DNA of 64,000 bases from Cucumis sativus. Its lineage: Eukaryota > Streptophyta > Magnoliopsida > Cucurbitales > Cucurbitaceae. Below, piece by piece: positions 48,184 through 60,265 of the stretch (positions within the stretch are counted from its first letter, which is position 1; each line of letters opens with the position of its first letter). The notes under the pieces are model-generated. The model searched no databases. It worked only from the letters and a program-made list of their open reading frames with translations, and was not told the DNA's origin. Where the stretch lies: NCBI RefSeq assembly GCF_000004075.3, contig NC_026656.2:12028001-12092000 (forward strand), written 5' to 3'. Made by a program: the position numbers and the translations under genes.

Positions 48184-50303
48184 TTATAAGGATGGAAGTA
48201 ACCAAAGATTGAAAAGGGAAGAAGCAAAAGACAAAAACCATGAAAAGAAAGCCATGGCAGCAGATATTTGATATCTCCTACAAAGCTTGGATGGGCAATA
48301 CGAACTATCCAAGTGAAGAAGAATATCCACGACGCTTGCTGTCGAGCAAGCAGCGGCTAATGTGAGAAGAGACAGGACCTGTTCTCCATGCATATGTTTT
48401 GAAAACAAACAACTCAGGCATCCGAAAACAGATGGTTTAATCCAATTCCAAAAGTAATCTACTTACCCAATCTCCAACGACGATGATCGCGAGTATTCCG
48501 GGCTGTCGAAGAGGACATTTTACGAGGACAGAGTAGCCATCAACCAATGCCAAAGTGAAGCTCCAGGGTATGACCAAACCCATCACTGTCACAAGGTAGC
48601 TGCAATGAAATTCAACAAGTGAGATATAAACATCAAAAGGAACATCCTAGAATACCTGGAAGAACATTTAGACGGGCTGAGTTTGGATAATCTCATCAAC
48701 TGTATTATTTAAACCGAATACTCCCATGTACTAAATTATCGTCCACAAATTATTTAGTAATTGACTCGATTATTTGTCTTGTTAAGCTAAGAAACATTTG
48801 TACAGAGTTATTTCTTTAACTTCATTGCCTTTCATTCAAGTAAAGTACATAAGCTGCAGTTGTTTTGGCAGGACACTTTCACAAATCTGTGTAACAAGGT
48901 ATGCAAATCTTCTTGAATGATGTTATTTGCACATAACCCATGTTTGATGCAAATCCTAAGAGGCTGTATGGTTAGATGAATGAATCTCAATTGTACAGAA
49001 CAAATGGGATATGAAACTCATGCCAGATGGAGAAAAATTAATGAAGTAGGAAACAATCTATGCATGAAAAGAAATGCAATCACCAAAAAGAAACCACCAC
49101 AAAAGCCAAACTAACACCACAAAAGGACAAGCTAACTTGAGCATAATGATAAAAACATAACATCTTCAACCAAGAAGCGAAAGGTTCAAGGTTCGTTGAA
49201 CTAAAAAACATTCTAGCCAAGATGACAAGGAAACACTTTTAAATTATACAAGGAAGAAATTATAAATTATAAACTCAGAGCCTAACCCATTAAACAGTTT
49301 GTTTACTTAGTCACTAAATCTTAAAAAATTTCAATTAACAAAAAAAAGTTGACATAATATGTCCATTGAACTAACTTGGGTCGAGTTAGAATAAAATAAT
49401 AGACAGCTAAATAGACCTATGAGACATGTATATCAAGAATGATGTTATCAAGTTCAGAAAGCAAATAAAACTTTCTTTTTGGAAGAAAAAAAAACTATAT
49501 AAACCCAGTTCAAGACTAAGTCACCACCAGCAGTTCAATAGATTATTTAATGGATGTGTTTAAATTATGATTGACTCCAATTATGATTGACTCCAAAGTT
49601 TAAGCTGAGATAAAATTCAATATTATATCATTTAACACTATCTTTCGTTCGTAAGCAAAGGTAAATTTAAATAATCGATTAACCCAAATCTTAAGAGTTT
49701 ATAGATGAAGACAAGTTTAATATTATATCGTTAAAAGAGGTATCTGGTTTATACTAAATCATCAGTTCACTCTACTAGTGGAGTGAATGTAAATTTAATA
49801 TTTTATAGCGTCTCGAAAACATGTTTTCTGAAACAGGACATTCAAAGGCTTCACATATCCCAACTAAAATATGGATGGTAACCCTCCAATTGGACACCAA
49901 TTAGGCAAGAAAGGAACAAAGATCAAGTTCTTCACAATCCATCCATCTGAAGAACATATACCCAAATCCCAACAAAACTCAATTCCACAAATTTTCAAAT
50001 CCAATCGCCCCATCTTCTCGAAATCATCCAAACCCCTGAACAACAGAGGGAATGAAAACCGAAGAACAAACATTCAACAAAACCCCCAGAGAACAGAGAA
50101 TAAAACAATAAAAACAACCAAACCATTCGGATAAAAACAATCAACCCAAAAAGAGAGAAGATAATCAATCACCAGAAAGCAGTATAGCTGTAGAACTCAA
50201 CACCCAACGACATGAAAAGAAGCGAAGCAGAGGAGAACGCAGTCTGCCCCAATCTCAAAGAGAAACTGGCACCAGTACCCACCGACCCAGGAACCGCGTC
50301 CAT
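48184..50303 (-). CDS. CASPL5C: CASP-like protein, subfamily 5C (four-helix membrane protein)
   Basis: Three exons on the minus strand: 50303-50173, 48599-48467, 48378-48184; all GT-AG, 459 nt, 152 residues. Exon 1 encodes MDAVPGSVGTGASFSLRLGQ, the signature N-terminus of the CASPL5C group. Four hydrophobic helices follow: AFSSASLLFMSLGVEFYSY, LVTVMGLVIPWSFTLALV, ILAIIVVGDWVLSLLTLA, and MAFFSWFLSFASSLFNLW. ACSTASVVDILL and the ending LFNLWLLPSL are also family motifs. CASP-like proteins are MARVEL-related plasma-membrane proteins; true CASPs organise the Casparian strip, whereas roles of the 5C group are largely unknown. Intron 1 is long (1573 bp). The leader has three upstream ATGs (see findings). 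Confidence 0.93.
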
Positions 50304-50986
50304 AGCGAAAGCAATCCCTAACACTGCAACAACCCCATTTCTTCAAATCTTTAGAACCACTCATCTTAATCGCCGGAATGATCAACCATGGCCGCACAAA
50401 CCCAAATCAACAGAACCCATTTCGATTGAGGAGTGAAAAGATTTGGTCCGATGAAGAATGAGTCGATCGGATTCGTGGGTGGGGTTTTTCCGGCGAGTTT
50501 GAAGTTTGAACGTAACTGTAAAGTGGAGCGTAGACAGTTGGAGATTGTTTGGGTTTGTATTTGGGTGGCACGTTCTTAGAACTATGCTATACCAATTCAA
50601 CAGCGGAATTTTGGGCGTGGCGTAGTTGCTTCCTTTGATATTCAATGCCTCTCTCTTCTTTAGTAAAAATATTATATATAACATTTTGTCCAATAGTAGA
50701 AATTAAATTATAGCTCACTTTTTTAGGACTACGACCACAAATCCAACTTTCAATCTTTAAAGAGAAAGATTATCTTAACTTTTCTTTTTACATCAAGTTG
50801 TGTTTAATAATTAATCTCTCTTAATTTGTACGAAAATCTTCGACCATCACCCACACTGATTCCTCACCAGCCAACCTCCAATCAGTCATATATTTAGCTA
50901 CAATATAAAAGATTTAGATTGTTGTCATTGTTTCCTTTTAATTATCATATAGAATTATAGAAATTATTGTAAATGACAAAGTTGTT

Positions 50987-51119
50987 GAAAACATTTACAA
51001 AATATAACAAAATTTTAGATTTTATTAATGATAAAAACTTATAGACTTAGAAAAATAGGTGTCTTGCGACTATCCATTGATAGAATCTAAATTTTTGTTA
51101 CATTTTCTAAATATTTTGG
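50987..51119. mobile_element. Small MITE with about 35-bp terminal inverted repeats (TTTGCTATATTTG family)
   Basis: Left arm 50987-51021 and right arm 51084-51119 are complementary along most of their length (AATCTAAA-TTTTGTTA-ATTTT-TAAAT-TTTT). The text after the right arm, TTCATTTTGCTATATTT, is the same as in a repeat I know as very abundant in cucurbit genomes. Related partial copies: 15.6, 17.8, 27.6, 32.1 and 44.1 kb. Confidence 0.6.
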
Positions 51120-52069
51120 TTCATTTTGCTATATTTAAAAATTTGGCCTCTAGTATTATCCTATCTTGTAGTCATCCCTTTAGTATTAGATAGTCTATGC
51201 ATTCACAAATAAACATGTAGTATAAAGGCTACACAAGAAATAAGTTGAAAATTTTCATTTCAAAACAAGTTAATAACCTTTAAACAAATAAGGTTAAAAA
51301 TATTTTTGATCCCTATGATATTTAGGAACTAAATTGTAACAAATCTAAAAGTATCAAAATTGAATCGTTACGGGCAAAAGTCTTGTTGAAAACTAATGGA
51401 CACTTTCATGAAAGTGGAAGGACCAAGAACATATCTTAAAAGATAATTTATTATAAACACTAATATTCCAAATCAAACATTCAAATTTCCCTAATGCACC
51501 TTTGTTCTCTCATAATAAAAAAAATAGAAGGAATTAGGAAATTCATCCTTTTTAAGAAGAATATTTTCTTTAAGTGGGAGCAAGGCATAAACACACATGG
51601 CAATTTATGTGGTTGAGAATTGAAAATCATATCAAATGGGTTAGCTCTTTTTTAGCACTTTTGATAAATTGATTGACATTTTGAGAATAAAGTACCAAAT
51701 TAAATTAAATCAAAGTCAAAATGAGTGCTCCAATGACCACTAGAGAATATGTTGAACAAATCTTTTGAAGTGAAGGGTTGTGGATTGCCCATCTCTAAAA
51801 TAAGGGGAAATTATGAATCCAAATTCAAACCTAATTAATCTTAAAAATAAACATAGATTTTTGGAAATCAATATTGGTGATATTTTTCTCTTTTAAACTA
51901 TTATATGTGTGATGTGAATTGACTACGATTCAAGCAAAACTTGTAATTCACACTCATGGGAGGAAATATAATAGAATATATATATAGTATATACAAACTC
52001 AATCTACTAGGTTAGAGTTAGAACTTAAACTAGCGCAACACACAACCTTGATTCTGAAAAAGGAGTTAA

Positions 52070-52460
52070 GTTATGACTAACTTGATGATTTAAGTTAACA
52101 CTTAGAAACAACAATAATCAAAATAATAGGAACGGATAATCCACTAGTTCGATGACACATCATCTACATTTGAGGTTCTTGACCTATAAAATTATGAGAT
52201 CATATATTGCCATGTGAAATGATATAAGAGTACACAACAATGACCGATTGTACTAACATCAACACATAATAGTTATCATGTTGAACATAGTGAAGCTTGA
52301 TATACTGATACATAATTCAAAGATAATATCACCAAATTGCCACATGTACACTCAGAGGTAACTCCCCCTTAATCCGAAGTCACTAGACATTGATACTATC
52401 AAGTATCCCCTTGACCATCTAGACCCTCCTCAAGTAAATTCTCTTTTCACTCAACAATAG
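52070..52460. repeat. Dispersed repeat, copy 2 (retroelement-like fossil fragment)
   Basis: Homologous in order to 20985-21480 (see there). No coding remains; class uncertain. Confidence 0.45.
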
Positions 52461-52783
52461 CAGTAGAGGATTAATGCCTTGTGAGATTATAAAATTAGGT
52501 GAACGTACCAACACCTTATTAGTATTTTTGGATAACCTAAGATCTATATTAAAAATGAAGCAATAATTATCCATTTGGTAATGTAAAAAAGAAATTTGAG
52601 AGCAGATATCATTATCCTCTTTTTCAGTTTATTTGACTTAAGCATTCGGGTGTATACGTGCTAAAATATTTTAGGGGTCTTTCTTCAGTTATCCTTTGTT
52701 ATTTTTATTATTTATTATTAAAGTTTGCTGCTATGAAGTTACGACAAATTCGTACATCCTATATACACATATATACATACATA

Positions 52784-54050
52784 CTAGTAAACGACACATG
52801 CAATGCACGTGAAAATCATATACGAAAAAATTATATTTTTAACTTAACTTTTATAAAATTGAAACACTCATTTCAATATTTTCATATTTATATCCTTTTT
52901 ATATTCACATCGTAATGAGTAAAAAATAGATGTGTTTAGTAAACAAACAATGTTGTCATCTTTCGAATGTATATTTGAATTTGATTTGTTTGCACAATTC
53001 AAATTCCATGGGCCATAATATGCATCGAGCATTAGCTAGTATCAGTTATGAGATCAAAACCTTTTTTCTTAAATAAGATGAAAAATTAACAAAGTGTAAC
53101 TTTTATCTTGTTGAATGTGAAAATGATCATAAACATTAAATCAATATGAATGATAAAATTGTCACTAAACCAAGACAAAAAAAATTATAATGACCAAAAT
53201 CATATTTCTTTTGAAATTATGAAATTATAAATATGAAATCATAATCTTTTTAATGATTTTGTGGATAAAAAATTAAAGTAAAAAATTTAGTATTTCTTGC
53301 TTTACATATTTTATTACCTTTGTTAATAAATTCCAACAAAGTATAAGTCACTCGACCACTTCATTAATAAAATAACTTTAATAAAAAAATTAATGAAGAA
53401 AAGAACATGAGCAAGATTCACATGGTTACATTAAAAAAGAATTTTCAATATATTATATGATTTAAACATAAAGAGCATATACATATCTACATGTCAACCA
53501 CGAAGTTTGGTGGTTCAAGTTTCCACCAATAAATGAAGAAATAAACACAAACATACTTTTATATATATATAAAAGACACCAAAATAAAAGAAAAAAAATA
53601 GAAGAGAATAGAAAAACATGATTTGATTTCTTCTCACCCTTAGCATTTTGTTGTGACTTGTGAACCTGGATGAAAAAAAATAATGAGATATTATAAACTA
53701 ATATTTGAAAAGAAAGAATTTGAAAGGTTGAAAGATATATAGAATTTGAGTAGTTGGGAGATAGAAAATTAAGGAGGAAAGATGAATTCGAATGAATTTG
53801 GACTAATTTAAATGACATAATTAATTGGAGCAATTTTTTTTTTAATTTTGAGAAAAGTTATAAAAAAGAGATGTAAAGTTTTAGAAAAATCATTTTCACT
53901 CAAGAAATCATTAAAAGTTATAATGAAAATGACACAAACATTCAATCTACGTAAACGACAATTTTGCCACTAAAGCAAAACTAAAAAAAGTTATAATGAA
54001 ATAATAAAATATGGCTAAAAAATTTCTCCACTTCCATCCTTTTATATATA
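52784..54050 (-). mobile_element. Non-autonomous Helitron-like element, copy 1
   Basis: On the minus strand the 3' end reads hairpin, 7-nt spacer, CTAG (52787-52784), followed by T (52783): the Helitron signature. The hairpin arms are 52795-52802 and 52804-52811 (CACATGCA/TGCACGTG, one mismatch). The right end (5' end on the minus strand) reads TATATATAAAAGGATGG, like plant Helitron 5' ends, though the initial TC is not clear. It is directly followed by a second copy aligning along its whole length. A 123-codon frame inside is low-complexity; no Rep/helicase is present. Confidence 0.65.
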
Positions 54051-55489
54051 CAAGTAAACAACACGTGTGATGTCACACGTAAAAATCACACAAAAAATTA
54101 TAGTTTTAATTTAACTTTATAGAATTGGAACAGTCATTTCAATATTTTCATATTTATATTTTTTTTATATTCACATCATAACGAGTGAAAAATGAATTTA
54201 TTCAATAAAGAAACAATGTTGTCATCACTTTTTGCACAATTCAAATTCTATTTCCTAACATCTTGAACTTACAAGTTGCAAACTTAAAAAATTAATATAT
54301 ATATATCCAAATGAAGTGAAAGATAGAAAAAATGTTAGTTGTGTAATAACATATAACATTATGTACTATCAGTTATGGTAGATGGAAAAGTTACATTATT
54401 GTCTAATACCATAGAGCATTAACTATTAATATCGGAAATCAAAACATTTTTTTAATAAAGAAATGAAAAGTTAAGGAAGGGTAACTTCTAGCTATCTTCT
54501 TGAATGTGAAAATGACCGCAAACATTAAATCTATGTGAATGATAAAATTGTCACTAAAGCAAAGACTAAAAAAATTTATCATGAAAGTGTAAAAATCAAC
54601 CAAAATCAAATTATGAAATTATAAATGTGAAACAATAGTTTTTTTTTTTTAATGTTTTTGTAGGTAAAAAATTAAAGAAGAGACTTTAATATTTCTTGCT
54701 TTACACATTTTATTACCTTTGTTCATATTTAATAAATTCCAACAATATTTATATTGTTTTAACAAAATCAAAGTTTAAAGTACTCAACCAATATTTCATT
54801 AATAAAATAGCTTTAATAAAAAAAAAATTAAATGAAGAAAAAAACATGAGCAAAATTCTCATGCAATGGTTACAATAAAAAAAAAAATTCAATATTACAT
54901 AATTTAAAGATAAAGAGCACATACATACGTACATGTCAACCACAAAGTTGATGGTTCAAGTTTTGGTAACTTATGTTGTGTAATAAAAAGAAATCTATAA
55001 ATGAAAGAGTAAACACAGACATACTTCTATATAAAAAAATAGACTACAAAAAGAGAAGAAAAGAAGAAGAGAATAGGAAAGCATGACTTGATTTCTTATT
55101 CTAAGCATTTTGTTGTGATTTGTGAATATGAATGGAAAAAAATGAGATATTTATAACTAAAATTTGAAAAGGAAGAATTTGAGAGGTTGAAAGAGATAAG
55201 AAATGTGAATAGTCAGTATGTAGAAGATTAAATGAGAGAGAAATGTAAATGGATTTGGATAAATTTAAATGATATAATTAATTGGAGTGAAAATTTTTAG
55301 ATTTTGAGAAAAGTTATAAAAGTTTTAAAAAAATATTTCCACGGTAAACCAATCATTAAAAGTTATAATGAAAATAACATAAAATCTATGTGAACGACCA
55401 AATTGTCACTGTAACAAAACTAAAAAATATTATAATGAAAAGGTAAAATGGAACTAAAAAAATTCTCCACTTCCATCCTTTTATATATA
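54051..55489 (-). mobile_element. Non-autonomous Helitron-like element, copy 2, head-to-tail with copy 1
   Basis: Aligns with copy 1 in the same orientation: both share TCATTTCAATATTTTCATAT near one end, AATGATAAAATTGTCACTAA inside, ATGTCAACCAC further on and CTCCACTTCCATCC at the far end. The 3' hairpin is perfect (ACGTGTGA, TG loop, TCACACGT; 54063-54080). The terminus reads CTTG instead of CTAG, with the next base T belonging to copy 1's border. Copies differ by many substitutions and indels, so the array is old. Confidence 0.62.
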
Positions 55490-55899
55490 CTATATATATA
55501 TACCTTACATATATTATCAAACAAAAAACAATATTGGTTTAATTATAAATTGAGGATTAGTTATTTCCAAATATATATAGAGAGAGATTCATGAGTTGGC
55601 ATAATAATCCAATTCTTCATCATTATTTGTAGAGGGGAAAGGTAAAAAGAAAAAAAAAAATTATCCTAGGTAAGAGAGATTATTTTAAAAGATATAAATA
55701 TTGAAGATATTTATTTTAATATATTTAAAAAGAATTATTTTACTTAGGTTTTTTCAAAGAAAAGAAAATGGTCTTTTTAAAAATAGAGCAAATTACAAAA
55801 TATTTATTGATTTAAAAAATGGAAAAGCCCACACTTATAATGAAAAATACAAAAAAAAAAATGACATATGATTAACTGATGTTCGCACATAGTATATTT

Positions 55900-56300
55900 G
55901 GAAAATGATTGTTTATATTTGACTATTTTCATTGTTTAAATTTGAAACTATTTTTTTTTTCAAAATGTACGCAATCATTTAGATTTTATTGGTTAAATTT
56001 GAGTAACCAAATCAAAACGATTTTTTTCATAATTTTTTTTGTAGATAGTTTAGATTTATTCGTTTAAATTTGGGTAACTAAATCTCAATGATTTTTTTTT
56101 TCAAGATTTTTGGTACACAATTATTTATTTGTGGTATACAATTATTTATATTTAGAAAACGATTGTTTATATTTGAAAAATAATTGTTCAGATTTGAAAA
56201 ACGATAGTTTAGATTTGATTTGGTTACCCAAATTGTTTAGATTTGCTTTGTATCATTTAATTTTGACACGATCGTTTAGATTTAGCTATCTAAAACGATT
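55900..56300. repeat. Irregular array of GTTTAGATTT-type units
   Basis: At least eight variants of (A)CGATnGTTTAnATTTG in both spellings, with ATTTGGTTACCCAAAT-like blocks between. The core resembles the 20-bp minisatellite within the hAT MITE at 43.3 kb. Confidence 0.55.
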
Positions 56301-57391
56301 TTTTTCACCGATCTTTTGTACTTAAACAACCAAATAACAGTTTGAAAGAAAATAAAAAAAATAGATCTTTTATATCTTGATCTCGAACCAAATAATAATT
56401 TTAAAAAACCTACAAAAGAAGAAGAGAAAAAGAAAAAAAATCTCTTCACATAAGAGAAGAAGAAAGAGGATGAACAGAAAAGAAAATCCTGAAATATTTT
56501 TTAAAAATGGTAAATTTAATGAGTTTTTCCATTTTGTCGTAAATATTTCGACGTTTTGTTATATTGATGTAAATAAACAAAAAAGAAAGAGTATTTTATT
56601 AATGCATGGAATGTGTCGGCATCAATTCATTGGTGACCTTATCTTTGATATTTATTTATTTTGGTTTGTATAACTTTGAGTAGCCCCATTCCTACTCAAT
56701 TGAAACCAATTAATCCATTCACATTTCTTTAATTTCTTTCAACAATAAATTTTACATTTATTTATTCTATTTTAAATAAAACAAAAAAAGTTGCAATGAA
56801 ATTAAATAATTGTTAATTAGATTATAATAAAATATATATTTTTTATTTTATAATTATACACAACAAAAAAGTGGGGTGTAAAACCCATATTCATATGTTG
56901 CCATATTGATATTGAAAAAATATGGAGTTGCCTTCATTTAATTCCATTAACTAATAACTGTATTAATTTATCTTGAACTTTAGGATTGTATGTATGAAAG
57001 TAATTAAATAAGATACTTCACAACTACACAATAATTTCATATTGGAAGAACGAAGGAATTTTCACTCTTTATAAATAGATGGGTTACTTTTTTTTTTTAT
57101 TGTCAATTGATTTTGAGATGAAACCAGATTTGAATAATAAGTTTGATCTTTATAAATAATTGGACATAAGATTATTGTAGGTTAAAATATATTTTTTTGT
57201 CATTGAACTTAGAAGTTTTCTCAATTTTAGTATATCTCTACTTTTTTTTCTTTTTGGTATAAGTGATACATTGAGTTAGAAAGTGCACCCGAACATCTCT
57301 ACTATGTGTACCCCATTTTAACACACTGTCGTTATCTCCTAAAGGATATATCATTAAGCACAAAAGAGAGCAAAAAATTTTAAATTATTCA

Positions 57392-57596
57392 AATTTAGTC
57401 TTCATACTTTCAATAAATCTTCCAAATATAGTTTTTACAAAACTAATTAAATAATAATTACAATAATTTTCATGGAAAAAAATATAAAATATGAACATAT
57501 TTTCAAATTTATAGTAAAAAGTTTTTTTAAAAGTGAACAATAAAGTAATATGGTAGACTAAAGTTAAGATTTATTGAAAGTATATAAACAAAAATT
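57392..57596. mobile_element. Foldback/MITE with about 30-bp inverted arms
   Basis: Left arm 57392-57421 and complement of right arm 57566-57596 share ACTTTCAATAAATCTT. Same general family as 25591-25750. Confidence 0.5.
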
Positions 57597-57969
57597 AGAT
57601 AACTAAAAATATAAGAACTAAAATTAAACGAACTAACTTGAAAATACAGAAATAAAGAAATTTTAATCATGTCATCTTGATCTTAGTAACGATGTTCCAC
57701 ATTCTCAAATAGTTGTGTCATTACGTACTCTTCGTGACAATATTATTCTACCTTTTTAAACAAATGCATTACACATATTTTCTTAGACAATGAATATAAA
57801 TTTCTTGTCGGTAATAATTCATGTTTTTAAAGGACAAAAAAGCATAAAGATGAATAAATAAACACAAATGTATATGCATTAATATAATTTTGTTTTAAAG
57901 TTTCAATCAAGGCTATACAGCAATGTGGTGGAAATAGTACTATTTTTGTATATTTTGCTTTCGATGATA

Positions 57970-58291
57970 TCAAAGGTAACAACAACAATCTTTTTCATTT
58001 GAATTGTCATCTAATTTGGGATAGCAAAATCCACCATTTTTTGTTTGTTTGAGACAATCATTATTACACGAATCATTGTCGTCTGGGTTTGAGCAGGGTC
58101 CTATACAACTCATTAACATATCTCCTTCCGCTGTCATATAATAAAATATCAACATTATTAATAATATTTTTTTACTCGAAAGAACATAACATTATGAGTT
58201 ATGAGATAATTAAGAGCATACTTGATAAGACAAAACATGTGAAGATCACCAAGACAATAATGAACACCGTAAATTTTCTATGATTCTCCAT
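57970..58291 (-). CDS. Defensin-like (DEFL) secreted cysteine-rich peptide, copy A
   Basis: Two exons, 58291-58222 and 58130-57970, split after the signal peptide by a 91-bp phase-1 intron, the classic DEFL structure; 76 residues. Residues 1-23 (MENHRKFTVFIIVLVIFTCF...) are a signal peptide. The mature part has eight cysteines, C-x3-C-x8-C-x3-C-x9-C-x12-C-C-C, with CIGPCSNPDD, NGGFCYPKL and a terminal CCCYL. DEFL/LCR peptides act as antimicrobials or as cell-cell signals, often in reproductive tissue; the triple-Cys end fits a known DEFL subgroup. Expression cannot be judged. Copy B, 4 kb to the right, has the same structure and orientation. Confidence 0.87.
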
Positions 58292-58774
58292 GTCTAATTA
58301 GATGTTTTAATTTTGCTTCGACAAGAGATTATCAAGCAAGATAAGAGGGATGAGTCTACAAAAGTTTGAGGAGAAATTATTTATAGTCTCCTCACGGCAA
58401 TAACTAAAAACGGCAGGGTGTTAAATATACTATTAAAAACTCAAATTTATTTTGTTAATTTAGTTTCCAAAAACTAAAACAATCTATATATATATATATA
58501 TGTAAAGTATTTTTAAAGAAATAGAAAGAGATCGGCAATTGAGACTATTTTTAGAAAATCTTGAAATGATTAATTACAATATTTATGCACTAAAACTATT
58601 TTGATTTAAGTACTGTATTTAAGAAATATAGATGTAAATGATGGTAAGACGTGGAAAGAAAATAGGTCTAATTTTAAAAAAATAACAAAAAAAATAAATA
58701 AAACGGTCACTAAACATGAACACGAAATTAAGAAGAAGGTAAACCAATTTGAAGTTAGGAAATGAGGAGGCATC

Positions 58775-58963
58775 ATGAACAACAAAATTCCCAACCCATC
58801 AAAATGGCTTCTTTCCAATTTTTGGTTTTCTCTTATTACTTTCTTATTCATCATATTCTCCATTGCCTCTTCACTCGTCGTTTTTCTTCTTCACAAACTA
58901 TATAAAAATTGTTGGATATTTTGGTCAAAAAGAAATAATAAGTTTTATTATTATTATTATTAA
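58775..58963 (+). CDS. Hypothetical small membrane peptide (weak)
   Basis: 62 codons starting MNNKIPNPSKWLLSNFWFSL, with one strong hydrophobic segment (LITFLFIIFSIASSLVVFLL) followed by basic residues, so it would be a single-span membrane peptide. The end runs into a TAT repeat (YYYYY). No family was recognised, and no counterpart lies beside copy B. It could be chance in AT-rich DNA; the slightly higher GC of the N-terminal half is the only support. Confidence 0.2.
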   Translation: MNNKIPNPSKWLLSNFWFSLITFLFIIFSIASSLVVFLLHKLYKNCWIFWSKRNNKFYYYYY

Positions 58964-60265
58964 TGTAGTTATTTAAAATAAAGGATATTACTTAAAGATA
59001 GAGATATTATTTAAATATAAAATATTTTCCTTCATAATAGGAATCTTTTATCTATATCTTTGGCATAAAAAAGTTAGAGGAGATATATTATCTTGATGTT
59101 TAAATAGCTAAGCTATGAGCTTAATTCGGTGTGCACATTGATGGAATATTGATTTCGTAGAGGTTCTCTCTTGAATAATTATTATTTGGAAAGGTAGTCG
59201 AATTGCCTTTTTTATGAAGATGGATTACTAAAGTTCTGCAAGTGGTATTTACGATGCGTCTGTTGATAAGAAATATGAAAGAAGACAGAAATAGTTGAAC
59301 TGCTGTCAATGAATTCAAGGTAGTCTGAGTTTATCTTCAAGTAGATTCAAACACAAATTCAGGGGGAGTCTGTCTTTGATTAAGTTTATGTTATAACTTA
59401 AGAGTGTTGTTGATTACTCATTTGAATTTTAATAATGTTTCTTATGACGTAGGTTGAATTTGTCGAACTGAGCTAACAAAGCCTTTTGTGTTATTTGTTC
59501 TTTCTGTTTCTTTAGCTATTCTGTTAGTTAATTATTTTTGATACCGCTGGAGGGTATTATTGATTGTCTCACCTACTTTTTCGAAATTGTTTTCTAAATT
59601 TCCCTGCAAAAATAAACAAACATGTTTCATCGTCTCTAAATTAATTGACAATGGAAAATGAATAACTCATATCATATCATGTCTACTATTTTTTGAGAAA
59701 TTAAAATTGCATGATTAAACACTAGGGTTAAAATAGTTTGAAAGTTTCTTGTTTTTGTTTGGTAAGAATTAGTAATAACATTAAAATATGTTCGATATCA
59801 ATCATCATGAATTAAACCGACTCTTGAGTGAAGAAGGAAGTTATAATAAAACGAGGAAAAACTTATTAGATGTCGCCTCGATTTCACCTATTTTTATTTT
59901 TGTGTAGCTTAGACAAAATTTGTCATGTAGTTAAATTTTGTATAAAAGAAAAAGAAAAGAGGAAGAGGAAGAAGAAGAAGGAAGTCTATCCCCATTGTGC
60001 AAATGAGAGAGAGCTTTCTTTATTTTTTAACAACAAAACATAATATAAACAATGAAATAGATTTTACAATGTATTTAAAAGCTTGATAGTGTGTATCACA
60101 AAGGTGAAACTTAGGTAGAGATCACATATTTTAATGAACTTTATAAAAATTTTCAATTATATTGAAACCCTAGCCCTACTACCTTGGTATATAGTTCACC
60201 TAGACTAATAGTAATAAGGGCTATTTTTAAAAGTAGCAAAATAAATTAAAATATTTACAAGCTAT

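Larger units (their letters stand above)
50304..52783. other. Intergenic region with long-TIR MITE and a retroelement-like fragment
   Basis: Begins with the CASP-like leader and promoter. Contains the MITE at 50987-51119 and the dispersed repeat copy at 52070-52460. The rest is AT-rich with no gene. Confidence 0.5.
55490..57969. other. AT-rich region with GTTTAGATTT repeats and a foldback
   Basis: No gene was found. 55900-56300 has many irregularly spaced copies of CGATTGTTTAGATTTG-like text. 57392-57596 is a foldback element. 57660-57960 is the downstream flank of defensin-like gene A and is duplicated next to gene B (62140-62328). Confidence 0.5.

Noticed and set aside
53462-53833. 123-codon minus-strand frame
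   Set aside because: Lies inside the Helitron-like copy 1, is rich in Phe/Ser/Leu/Ile from AT bias and has no recognisable domain; it is not conserved as an open frame in copy 2.
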